Positions 1 to 10,100 of a stretch of DNA of 23,441 nucleotides are shown here, piece after piece; position 1 is the stretch's first letter; every line of letters begins with the position of its first letter. The stretch is taken from the IMG/VR virus record IMGVR_UViG_3300018423_000067, positions 1-23,441 of that record; one strand, 5' to 3'. A program made the position numbers and the translations under genes. The notes below the pieces were generated by a model. The model made no database searches and had not been told where the DNA came from. It saw only the letters and a program-made list of their open reading frames with translations. The stretch is from a virus.

Positions 1-25
1 CGGAACTTTGGGTGATTAATAGAAG

Positions 26-60
26 CGAGGCACTCCTTACGGGGTGTCTCGTTTTTTTTT
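26..60 (+). terminator. Rho-independent terminator upstream of the tail chaperone gene
   Basis: An 11-bp stem (26-36 with 41-51, two G-U pairs) closes a TTAC loop and runs into a tract of nine or more T. It lies just downstream of stop codons in two frames (13-15 and 17-19), so it probably ends a highly expressed upstream gene. By lambdoid gene order that would be the major tail protein, but too little of it is present to identify. The tail genes that follow are thus read at a lower level or from another promoter. Confidence 0.85.
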
Positions 61-78
61 GCATGGAGGAGGTAAGTA

Positions 79-417
79 ATGGCGCTAAGTAGAGATCAAA
101 TTTTAGGAGCAGTCGATTTCAATTTCGTTGAGGTCGATGTTCCAGAGTGGGGAGGCAGTGTTCGTTTAAGAGGACTGTCCGCAGCAGAGAGGGATGACTT
201 TGAAGCAAGCCTGGGTGTCAGTCAGGACTTGGTCAACATGCGAGCTCGACTAGTCGTCAACTGCTTGGTCGATGAAAACAACGAGAAGTTGTTCAAGGCC
301 AGCGAGGCGAAAGAGCTCGGTAAGAAAAATGGACAGGTGATCAACAAGCTGTTCGATGAGGTTCGAAAGCTGTCGGGTATGGCAGACGAAGACCTGGGCA
401 TTGCCGAGGGAAACTAA
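79..417 (+). CDS. Tail assembly chaperone, lambda gpG-like
   Basis: This 112-residue acidic protein starts at an ATG after a strong GGAGGAGG ribosome binding site. It sits between a terminator and the gp10-like and tape measure genes, the position of lambda G. Its last codons form the heptamer G-GGA-AAC directly before the stop, a canonical slippery site leading into the next ORF. Proteins of this class coat the tape measure protein during tail assembly and are absent from the virion. The assignment rests on position, the slippery site and the recognisable downstream T-like domain, because the sequence itself is poorly conserved. Confidence 0.75.
   Translation: MALSRDQILGAVDFNFVEVDVPEWGGSVRLRGLSAAERDDFEASLGVSQDLVNMRARLVVNCLVDENNEKLFKASEAKELGKKNGQVINKLFDEVRKLSGMADEDLGIAEGN
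408..414 (+). promoter_or_regulatory. Programmed -1 ribosomal frameshift site (G GGA AAC)
   Basis: The heptamer GGGAAAC fits X XXY YYZ exactly in the frame of the gene at 79, with GGA and AAC as its last two sense codons before TAA (415-417). Slipping back one base gives GGG AAA CTA AGA and continues in the frame of the ORF ending at 740, with no stop between. Lambda G/GT uses the similar GGGAAAG. The predicted fusion is about 220 residues. Only a weak GCGG/CCGC stem (428-446) is visible downstream. Confidence 0.85.
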
Positions 418-425
418 GAAACCCG

Positions 426-740
426 GTGCGGCGATTTAAGTTCCGCTTGGCACTCGCACTGGGCATGACAGTCAGGCAACTCGAGACGCAGATCGAGAAC
501 TCTGAGCTCATGGAGTGGATGGCGTTTTTCGGTCTTGAGCCCTGGGGCTCAGTTCGTGACGACTATAGAGCCGGATTGATCGCTGCAACGTTGGTCAACG
601 TGAACGGCGGTAAGAAAGGCGGCAAGGCAGCAGAGGCAGGTGACTTCTTCCCGCTTTACAGCCGCCACAGCAACAGACGCCAAAGCAATCAACAACAGAT
701 GAACATTTTTAAACGCATATCGGAATTTCAAAATGGCTAA
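426..740 (+). CDS. Tail chaperone T-like extension (DUF4035-type), made mainly as a frameshift fusion
   Basis: The only usable start is a GTG at 426 with no convincing ribosome binding site. The frame is open back through the slippery heptamer at 408, so the real product is most likely the fusion read from 79. Residues 14-56 (GMTVRQLE, ELMEWMAFF, LEPWG, DDYRAGLIAAT) match the pattern I know from DUF4035 minor tail proteins, the T portion of lambda-like GT. In lambda the T domain binds tail-tube subunits while G binds the tape measure. The C-terminus is basic and glutamine-rich. The stop overlaps the start of the next gene by 8 bases. Confidence 0.8.
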   Translation: MRRFKFRLALALGMTVRQLETQIENSELMEWMAFFGLEPWGSVRDDYRAGLIAATLVNVNGGKKGGKAAEAGDFFPLYSRHSNRRQSNQQQMNIFKRISEFQNG

Positions 741-1248
741 AGACTTCAGAGTGGTACGTCGTTTCGGCGGCATCTACAACGAGTTCACGGTCGAAGGTTT
801 AGACAAGATCGAGCAGGAGTTCCTCCGCATGGACAAGGAGCTCAGAACTCAAGAAGGCAAAAGAGCAATGAGAGCGACCATGATGCCGGTCATGCAGGAT
901 GTTAAAGCCAACATCAGACAACAAAACCTCACCGACACTGAATCGTTACTTCGTTCTGGTCGTGTGACGAGTGGGCATGTCAGACCACAAGACCTCGTCT
1001 GTGATGTGCGATTCGGTACAGACAAGCGTGGGCGCTACAAGAGACCCAGCCGCGCATCGCAAAACATCAAAGGTGATCGCAAGCCAGCCTACGCGCTGCA
1101 AAACGAATTCGGCACGAAAGACAGTGCATTTGGTCCAACTAAAGAAAGGCCGTTTATGCGTCCCGCCTTTGACGGCAATGAGGTACGCATCGCCGAGAGG
1201 CTAAAGGCGCTGCTTAACAACCGAATCATTAGATACAAATTATCCTAA
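733..1248 (+). CDS. HK97 gp10-like tail completion / minor tail protein
   Basis: A basic 171-residue protein. The C-terminal part (YALQNEFGT near residue 117, then ERPFMRPAFD near 137-146) is the typical signature of HK97 gp10-family proteins, which act at the tail completion/neck stage of siphovirus assembly. The start overlaps the previous gene by 8 bases and has no clear ribosome binding site of its own, which suggests translational coupling. In many phages this family sits before the major tail protein; here it lies after the chaperones and before the tape measure. The family call is from motif recognition only. Confidence 0.65.
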   Translation: MAKDFRVVRRFGGIYNEFTVEGLDKIEQEFLRMDKELRTQEGKRAMRATMMPVMQDVKANIRQQNLTDTESLLRSGRVTSGHVRPQDLVCDVRFGTDKRGRYKRPSRASQNIKGDRKPAYALQNEFGTKDSAFGPTKERPFMRPAFDGNEVRIAERLKALLNNRIIRYKLS

Positions 1249-1260
1249 GAGGACTACACC

Positions 1261-3537
1261 ATGCCGACAGCAGTCCTAAGAACACTAGCAGTCCGATTAC
1301 GGATGAACTCGGCCGCTTTTCGAAAAGACATTGATAACGTAGATCGACGCTTTCGAAAGATGAGCAACAGCATGCGCCGATCTGCTAATCAGTTTCAAAA
1401 CCAACTGGGCCAGATCGGTGTGACCCTGGCGAGCGGATTTGGCATGGCAGCAGTCGTCAACGCTGCTGATGAGATGACCAACCTTCGCAACAAGATGAGA
1501 GCGACCTTCGAGAGCAGTAACGAAGTCGCCATCGGTATGAACCAAATCAGAGCTATTGCTAAGGCATCACGTTCGGACATCGCAGCGGTGGGAACGCTCT
1601 ATCAGCGTATCGCAGTGTCGACCAAGCACCTGGGCACAACGCAAGAAGAAGTCGCACAGGTCACTGAGGTAATTACCAACTCATTCCTAATGTCTGGAAC
1701 AACTGCGTCTGAGGCAGCGAACTCAGCGCGACAGTTTGCCCAGGGTTTGGCGTCTGGCGCGTTGCGTGGTGACGAATTCCGTTCTGTGTCTGAGAACAAC
1801 GTCGTATTGACCAACATGCTCGCAGACGGTTTGAACATGACGGTTGGTGAGCTCAGGAAGTTCAGCCACGAAGGCGGTTTAACGGCCGAGCGGATCTTGC
1901 CAATCTTGCAGAAAGAATTACAAAACACTCGCGATGCGGTGTCCGGCATGGACGTGACCCTCAGCCAGGCGCGGGTGTTATTCAATAACTCGTTCACTGA
2001 AATGATAGACCGCGTAAACACCACGTTTGGCGTTACTAATCGTCTAGCTATTGTGATGAAGACGCTGGCTGAAAACGTGCATATCGTCACGCTGGCCGCT
2101 GGAGCCCTAGCGACGATTCTTCTCACGAACGTTGTTAGAGGATTTGTTGCTTGGGTCGCTATGTCTACTGTAGCGACGGCAGCGGGTATCTTTGGGTTCG
2201 GCACGATGCTTTTTTCGCTTACAAAGATACTAGGGACGATGTTTGTCAAAGCGATAGGGCTTGCGGTTGCAGGCGTTGCACGCTTCGCGGCGGCGCTGAT
2301 CATGAACCCCATCGGCCTGACCATCACTGCGGTGCTTGGTTTGGGCGCGGCTTTAGTCTATTTGCAAGAACGGTTTGCCATCTTTGAGAACGCAGGCATT
2401 GCGTTTGAGAAGTTCAAAGACATCGCCAGCGCAGCTTTCGATTTCATGAAGTCAGGTTTTGAAAAAGCCATTCTTAACAGCGAAATCTTTTTCTCGAGCA
2501 TTAGAGAAAAGATAGCGAATGTATTGCGTGACATGGGGGCAGACACCCTAGCCGATGTCATCGCGCCGGATGAAAGCGTAGCGAAGCTGAAGGGCAAGCT
2601 AGGCACGATTAATGCCGACATTGACGATGCCAGCGACCGAATGAAGAAAGCACTAGCTAAACCTTTCAACTTCATTAGCGGTGAGGACGGTGTCTCGCCC
2701 ATCGACGCAATCAAAGACAAGGTCGCGGAGATGATGACGGCCCTTGGAATCGGCGACGGAGCAGAGGGTCTCAGTATGAGCTCTATGTTCGACAGCGTCG
2801 TTCAGTCGTTTGACAGCATGAGCGAAAGCGTCATGGCGAAGATGGCTGAAATGTTCCCAGGCTTGGTTAAGTTCTGGAAAGTACTAAAAGGTGCAAGCCC
2901 AGACGAAGTCGACGCACCAACCGTCGAAGAAGACAAACCAATGACCTGGGCCGAGCGTTGGTCAGCAGCCCTGGGCAAGTTCGGTGAGGCATGGGAAAGC
3001 CTCCGCATAGCAGCCGCTGGGAACATCGATAAGTTAAAAGAGAAGTACAAGACTCTCGATGATGTATTGAAGGCAGGCGCTGAAAAGTCCAAGAAGCTTG
3101 CAGCGATACGCCGGGCTATCTTGATTCGCGAGGCGATCATGATGGGCAAGTCTGCCATCTTGAAAGCCTGGAACAGCGCACCGTTCCCTGCCAACTTACC
3201 TGGCGTCTTACTGACGACTGCTCAAACGGGCTTGATCATTCGAGACATCATGAAGGGTCAGGCGCACGATGGCATGGACAGCCTCCCATCGACAGGAACA
3301 TACATGCTCGAGAAAGGTGAGCGCGTACTGTCAACTCGAGCGAACCGAGATCTGACTGAGTTCCTAGCGCACAACAACAACGCCAACCAAATGCGTGGCC
3401 CGGAAAACGTGACACTACAGGTCAACGGTGTTTCTGACCCTGACCTCGTCGTCAACGCATTGGCGTCACGCCGTGCTGAGCTCGAGGCAATGATTCGCAG
3501 CATCTCAGCCGAGAACGTCAGAGTCGCACCTTTTTAG
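1261..3537 (+). CDS. Tail tape measure protein
   Basis: This 758-residue protein sets tail length and probably helps DNA entry. The N-terminal third (about residues 1-240: SAAFRKDI, ADEMTNLRNKMRATF, SARQFAQGLASGALRGDEFRSV) matches the conserved N-terminal domain of tape measure proteins. About residues 270-370 are strongly hydrophobic with several possible membrane segments, and the rest is helical. At the usual ~0.15 nm per residue the tail would be about 110 nm. A good site (AGAGGA) precedes the ATG. The stop TAG lies inside the ribosome binding site of the next gene. Confidence 0.92.
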   Translation: MPTAVLRTLAVRLRMNSAAFRKDIDNVDRRFRKMSNSMRRSANQFQNQLGQIGVTLASGFGMAAVVNAADEMTNLRNKMRATFESSNEVAIGMNQIRAIAKASRSDIAAVGTLYQRIAVSTKHLGTTQEEVAQVTEVITNSFLMSGTTASEAANSARQFAQGLASGALRGDEFRSVSENNVVLTNMLADGLNMTVGELRKFSHEGGLTAERILPILQKELQNTRDAVSGMDVTLSQARVLFNNSFTEMIDRVNTTFGVTNRLAIVMKTLAENVHIVTLAAGALATILLTNVVRGFVAWVAMSTVATAAGIFGFGTMLFSLTKILGTMFVKAIGLAVAGVARFAAALIMNPIGLTITAVLGLGAALVYLQERFAIFENAGIAFEKFKDIASAAFDFMKSGFEKAILNSEIFFSSIREKIANVLRDMGADTLADVIAPDESVAKLKGKLGTINADIDDASDRMKKALAKPFNFISGEDGVSPIDAIKDKVAEMMTALGIGDGAEGLSMSSMFDSVVQSFDSMSESVMAKMAEMFPGLVKFWKVLKGASPDEVDAPTVEEDKPMTWAERWSAALGKFGEAWESLRIAAAGNIDKLKEKYKTLDDVLKAGAEKSKKLAAIRRAILIREAIMMGKSAILKAWNSAPFPANLPGVLLTTAQTGLIIRDIMKGQAHDGMDSLPSTGTYMLEKGERVLSTRANRDLTEFLAHNNNANQMRGPENVTLQVNGVSDPDLVVNALASRRAELEAMIRSISAENVRVAPF

Positions 3538-3546
3538 GAGAGTTAA

Positions 3547-4116
3547 ATGATCAGCATACCGTCTAGCGTGAGCACAGCCTTAGCGGCCTCTAACTACAGG
3601 ACTGCACTGCTGGTGGATCTCCCTGGAACTGACTTCAAAATAACTGACAACCATCTACCGATTACCTACAACTCAACAACCTATGTAACCAACGGCGAGA
3701 TTCTTCTGAAGACGAGCAACGTCTCGAGGACAACAGACATTGCAGCCAATAGTTATCAACTCACGTTTGCAGGTGCAGATCGATCAGCTTACATCGAGTA
3801 CACAAACAGCGGCGCTGATTACGTCAGACACGTCGGCAAGTCCGGCACGTTGTACCTGGCCTTTCTCGACGATAACTACGCGCTGCTCGACTCGACTAGC
3901 GTCCTCGAGCTCTACACGGGCGTCATTGATAGCTGGGAGCTAAGTGAGACCAACTCGAGCAGCGAATTTAGCGTAAAGCTGGCAAGCCACTGGTCAACCT
4001 TCCAGGTGACGAATGGCCGCTTCACCAACTCGAGCTCACAGCAAGAGTACTATCCGGGTGATGACATCTTTAAGTATTCGCATCAAGAAAAACTACTGAT
4101 TAAGTGGGGTAGCTAA
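3547..4116 (+). CDS. Putative tail-tip/baseplate protein (lambda gpL-like position, DUF2163-like)
   Basis: A 189-residue beta-rich protein located between the tape measure and the J-like protein, where lambda places M, L, K and I. The N-terminus (ALLVDLPGTDFKITD) and the ending (DDIFKYSHQEKLLIKWG) resemble DUF2163-type hub/tail-tip proteins of aquatic siphophages. An AGGAGAG site lies six bases before the ATG. No NlpC/P60 (gpK) or gpI gene follows, so the tail tip is reduced relative to lambda. Its stop abuts the next ATG (TAA-ATG), indicating coupled translation. Confidence 0.6.
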   Translation: MISIPSSVSTALAASNYRTALLVDLPGTDFKITDNHLPITYNSTTYVTNGEILLKTSNVSRTTDIAANSYQLTFAGADRSAYIEYTNSGADYVRHVGKSGTLYLAFLDDNYALLDSTSVLELYTGVIDSWELSETNSSSEFSVKLASHWSTFQVTNGRFTNSSSQQEYYPGDDIFKYSHQEKLLIKWGS

Positions 4117-7100
4117 ATGGCATTCGGATTTATTGCAGCACTAATCGCGATTGCGACTTCCGCAGGCGTCTACTACCAGCAGAAAAAGATGGAAGCGCAG
4201 GCTCGAAAGCAGGCGAACGAGGCGAAGGCTGTTCAACTGAGCGGCCACGACAGCAACCGTGGTCTCTACACGGTATATGGGAAGACACTAGTCGGATCGA
4301 CTGTAGTCTGGAAGAAGGTCAGCGACAAGCAAGCACGTATCACACAGACCGGGTTCACGACTTTCTCCGCAGCAACGGGTTCCGATTTAACGACCAACAA
4401 AGATTGGGATCACAATCGCTGGCTCTATCGAGCGGTGACACTCTGTAACGGCCCCGTCGAAAGTGTAACTAACGTAACCGTCGACGATGAATCCTATGAA
4501 TCTCCCAGATTCACGAACGGCGCTGACTTTCACTTCGCTACCTCAGTTAGCTTAGGCCCAACTGCCGGACAGAACTTCTCCGCGCTTCGAAACGCTTACG
4601 CGAGCGACTTTGCGACCTGGGATAGCAACGCTGTAGGTAAGGGTGTGGCCTACGCGATGGAACGGATGTACCTGTCTAAAAACTACACCGCCTTCCAGGG
4701 TGAGCCACAAACTCGATACCTAGTCAAAGGGCGAAAGGTTTACGATCCCCGAAAAGACAGCACCTCGAGCGCCTACGACTCGAGTCTTGGCGTTTCATCG
4801 CATCGCGCAGACACGGACAGCACATGGCAGTGGAGTGACAACCCGGTCATCTGTTTGCTTGACTACCTGCGAAACGAAGAATACGGGCGTGGCTTGCCGT
4901 TATCGGTTATTGATATCGCGAGCATAGCGGCCGCAGCAGATAAGTGTGACGTCTTAGTCGACGTCCCAGCAGTACTGACCAATGACACCGGATCAAATGT
5001 CACGCAGTACGATCCAGCAACCGGCATCACATACATTACGACGCCTCTTGGAACTTTTCCGTACTACCGTCCTGATCAGGAAACCACAGGCACTAATGCC
5101 AACAAGCAAAAGCGATTCAGACTTAACATCGCTGTCGATCCTGCAAAAGAGATCCTCGAAAATATCCAAGAAATACTTAATGTCTTTCGAGGCAACCTAA
5201 GCTACGCCAATGGCAAGTACATCGTTCACATGGCTGATGTCCAGAACCCGGTACTCACACTCGGTGATGACGACATTATTGGTGGACTCAAGATAGCGAA
5301 CGGTGACCGCTCTCAGCGCATGAACCGCGCGACGGTCAAGTTCATCAACGAAAACAAACAACATAAAACAGACCAGATTAGTTGGCCGAGTATTGACAGC
5401 AATCGAGACGGCGACCTTTACGCGACCTATTTGTCGCAAGACGAAGATGAAAAACTACATCGGACCTTCACAGTTAAAGGGTGCACAGATTTCTATCAGG
5501 CACAGGACACAGCAGAGTTTTTGGTTAGAGACAGCCGGTCAAACCTGACAGTCACTGGGACGTTCGGAAGTCGTTGTTTTGGGTTAGTGCCTGGAGACGT
5601 CATCTCGCTCACCTATGACAGCGCTGGATTCAGCGGCAAATACTTCCGCGTCCTGCAAGCCAACATCGACCTCGTATCGATGAACGTGCAACTCCAACTG
5701 AAGGAGTATGACAGTAGCGTATACACCTGGAACTCTACTCGAGCGAACGAACCGCTCGGTCTGTCGTGGCAAGAAGAGGTCGTCAACGCAGCACCTACCA
5801 GCCCCACCATTGGAACAATCACAACAAACACACGCACGCAGGGCGATGATTCAGCCAGGACGACACTGACAATTGCTTTTTCGGGCGTTCCCGAGGATGC
5901 CCAGTACGCTGAAATTAGTTGGGCGATCAACGGCACTAACGACTACAACACTCAATTGATTTTCGACACGGCAAACCAAACGTCAGTTGAGGTAGGAATT
6001 GATCGAGATGGTCAGACCTATGAGATAAGACTGCGCTACTTTGCAGCTAACGATTTTGGCACCTTGATGCCATCTGCCTACGCAACAACAACTCACGCAG
6101 TGGCCTCTCTTACTGGAACTAAGTTAGACGGTATTGCAACGGGCGCTACTGCCAATACGGGCGCTCTGGCTGATCTCGATTCTGTCGATACAGCACAGAT
6201 AGAAGACAACGCCGTCAACATAGACAAGCTGGCTGACGCTATCCAATCGACTAACTACAGCGCGCAGGCTGGATCTGAGGCCGGTTGGAGGCTGACAACC
6301 GACGGAACATTCACAGCCCAGGATGGTAATTTCCGAGGCGGCGTAACAGCTACCTCGGGTACGTTCGCGGGGTCCGTCAACGTAAACGCCAACGGCAAGA
6401 TGTACGGCGGCTCGATGACCTCGTTCAATAATGGCACTGGATTCTTTCTCGGTTATCACACAGACGCCTACAAGTTTTCGGTTGGAGATAGCAACAGCAA
6501 GGTGCTGACGTGGGATGGCGACAATCTAAACGTGCAAGCAAACGTTGTCAGCTTCACAACTGGCGGCGAGCCTGACTACGACTCGAACTCTCGCTTCCCA
6601 ACGAGCATGAGGAGCTCGGTGCTCGATCTCGGCAGCAATACAGCCTACGTTTTCTTCGACAACAAGTTCGATCAGAACCTGACGCTGTTCGTTTCTTACT
6701 ATGCAGGTCCACTAACGTCTGGGTCTATCTCTGGTGAAACGAACGCTAAGAATGCAGTCATGTCGCAGTTGAGCATGCAGGTTCAGTATGCGCCTAACAA
6801 CAGCGGCTCTCCTGGTACTTGGACGAATTTTGGCGGTGCGTTGCTTTCTCAGAAGAAGTACACGTCCGGGCAGTTGATCAGTAACTACTACGTCAAAACG
6901 ACTGACCTGGGAGGCGGCAACTTCCGCGCAGACCTAGCGACGAAATCACAAGCAGCCGCTGATTTCACCGGGCTTGGGTATTCGGAGACTGCCTACGGAA
7001 TTACGGACGAAGAGTACTACATGACCGAGCGTGTCACTCAGTACGCATTCCCTAAAGGTGAGTACTTTTTTCGAGTCGTGGTGACTGTAACAGATGGCTC

Positions 7101-10100
7101 ATACACACCGTACCCAGCAAGCGGCTCTCCCAGCGTTAGCAACAACCGCAGACTTTCTATCCCTAACGCGCTGACCTACACCGACTCAGACCACGGTCAA
7201 TCGGCAGTTTCAGTTGGTAATGACTTTACCTATTTCACCTCTACCAATGACAATCAGACCCTTATCGATGGCGGTAGCATCAGTATTACGCCCCCAGAAT
7301 CAGACAGTACTAGTAATAAATATGGCGGTATTTTTATAGGTGGCCGAGGCGCTAATGCTAGTTACTTTCAACCATTGGGCGGTATTTGGTTCTATGAAGA
7401 TATGGACGACATGGGGCAAGGGGCTGGCAGTGACGGTTCACCAGATTACGCCATATACATGCCGACAGAAGGCGGCAACCTAGTAATAAGTGGGAACGTC
7501 AACTTCAACCATGATGTAGACGTAGACGGTACACTCTCAATCAACGGTGTCACGGTAAACGCTGGAGCGGTTACAGGCCCAGCAGGATCTGATGGTCAGA
7601 TTCAATACAACAATGGTGGCGCATTAGGCGGTAGTTCTAATTTAACCTTTGATGACAGCACCAACACGCTATCCGTTACTAATTTAACCGTGTCGGGTAC
7701 GACTACGACCATCGACACTACGAACCTTAACGTGAGTGACAAGAACATCACTCTGAACTACGGAACGGGTGACACCTCAGCTAACGCAGATGGTGCGGGG
7801 ATAACCATTCAAGACGCTGTAGACGCTTCAACGGATGCGACGATTCTATGGGATGCGACTAATGACGAGTTTGATTTTAGTCATGGCGCAACCTTTGCTG
7901 GCCGCTTTGAGGCTGGGGATATAGCGCAGTTTAAGCGTGATGTGCGCGTCAACGGGATAATAAGAGCAACGGGCTGGTATAGCGACGCGGCAGATACCGA
8001 CTACACTGGTCTAGGCGTTGAGATGGGGGTAAGTGGGTCACAGCCCTACATCATTGCGTATGACCGCGATAACACTTCATACAGCGACCTTTACTTTAAC
8101 GCTACGGACTACTTTTTCCAGTCACAGCCAACATCAGCGGCGAATGCGAAGATCGCTACATTCCAGAGCAACAACTCGTCATCGGCCTACATACAGGTAG
8201 AGTCAGTAAATACAGGCGCAAATTATGCCTACTTAGAACTTAAAACAGCCTCAACCGTTTCTGGGTCTCCTATTGATCGTGGTTACTTAATTAAGAATAG
8301 AGAGGATGGAACAGGGAACAGTGTGGCGGCTGGGTCGCTCTACCTGTACAACGAAACAGGTCCGATTGATCTCATACCAAACTCAACGCAGGCGTACCGA
8401 ACAACAGTAGGCACAGATGGACAGTTAGTCGTTCGTTCGTCGAATGATGCGCCGATTACCGCAGAGTCTACAGACGCTTTCTCAGGTATACAATTCGTTG
8501 ACGCGGATGGGAACGATTATCTCTTCTACAACGGAAGCACAAATCACTATTACACTAATTCAGGGAAAATGAGCATTGCTGGCTCGTCAATCGCAACCGG
8601 CTACGAGTTTCAAGTCAATGGCGATGCAAACATCACAGGTCGCATTGAAGCAAACGCCATAACTACAGACGATGACTACCAAGTCCGTCTAGCTTCAACA
8701 GCCGCAGGTTACTTCAACAGCCTACCGAAAGATCAAGAAACGGGGTACATGAATTTTGGGGCTGGCGCGTTTGGTCTTTTGTTCAGAAATGGATACGACT
8801 CATATATCACAAACAATGCTTACTACTACCGCACGAACAATGTCAGTAATTGGTATGGAAAGTTCAGCAGTCGCAACGCTGGCTTGATTGAGATGTATGA
8901 CGGGAAATTTGTTTTCCGTAATACCAATGGTACAGACGTAACGTCAGGACAGTCGTTCTCATTCACCACTCAGATGGAGATAAGCGAGACCGGCAACGTC
9001 ACCATCCAAGGCGACCTCACGTCCAATGGCGATGTTACTGGGGATTCTTTCCACACGGAGAATGGCTGGATTGACTCCACGGTCAAAAACTCCATTCAAG
9101 TGATTGGCGATAACAAATCGCCATTCATGTTCCGTAACAGCTCATACAACAATGTTTTCTCTTCACTGCCTTGGTCAGGCGGGAACATATATTTAACCTT
9201 TGGCGGTTATCACAATGGAAGCGAATGGATAGAGCGATCAAATGCTTCAACTCCGTATTTGAGCCTATTACACGCCAACGCGGGTGGAATGAACTGGTAC
9301 TACACCACCGCGTTCAACGCAAACAGAGAGGTAACAAGTTGGAACATAGCGAGCAGTGTGTCTCTTTGGAATGAATATGGCGCGTGGGATGGCGATATCA
9401 ATACGTCTTCAGATATTGACGTTGGCGGCATGGTCTCTACCGGCAGAGTGTCTGCTTCAGAATTTGATCTGCCTTCTGGAGGAATGATTGACTGGGCGAA
9501 TGGTGATGCTCGGATTATTGAGGGCCAAACAGAAAACTTCTCGCTTTCATTCCAAACTTATAATGGATCGGCACTTAGCACAGCACTTCGGTTAGATGGC
9601 GATAACACGGCGCACTTCTTTGGGCCAGCGCACATAATCGGAAACGGTTCATACGTTGGAAACTACGGCTATAGCACCTTAATACTAGAAGACACCGCCG
9701 GCTACCCCGGCCTCAACTTTAGAGAAGGAAACTATAACTGGTTACAGCGTAAAAACGGTCAAGACCACGATATGGAGTTTGTGTATTCGTCCAATGCTTC
9801 AGCGCAGGGAACCGGCAACTACTATCCTAAGTTTACGATCCATAGTGGCGGCGGCGTAAATATTCACGGCGGCGATATTGATACAAACGGCGGCGATGTG
9901 GATGCCGGTAGCGGCATATTCAACTCTGATTCGGGCGTCTCAGTTTTTGCTGGAGCCAAGGTAAACGCTGGCGGTATGTACGTTCACGGGGGCGGCACTT
10001 ATTCTGACCCCGGCTCCCAAATGTTTCTCCATACAGACAGTAGCGGCTATGGTCGGCTTGCTGTTTATGATATGCGCTTTTTAGTGGGCGAAAACAGCGC

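Noticed and set aside
1602-2327. 241-codon minus-strand open frame opposite the tape measure gene
   Set aside because: It lies wholly inside the well-supported tape measure, with no ribosome binding site, and its Ala/Thr/Val-rich composition is what the complement of that gene would give.
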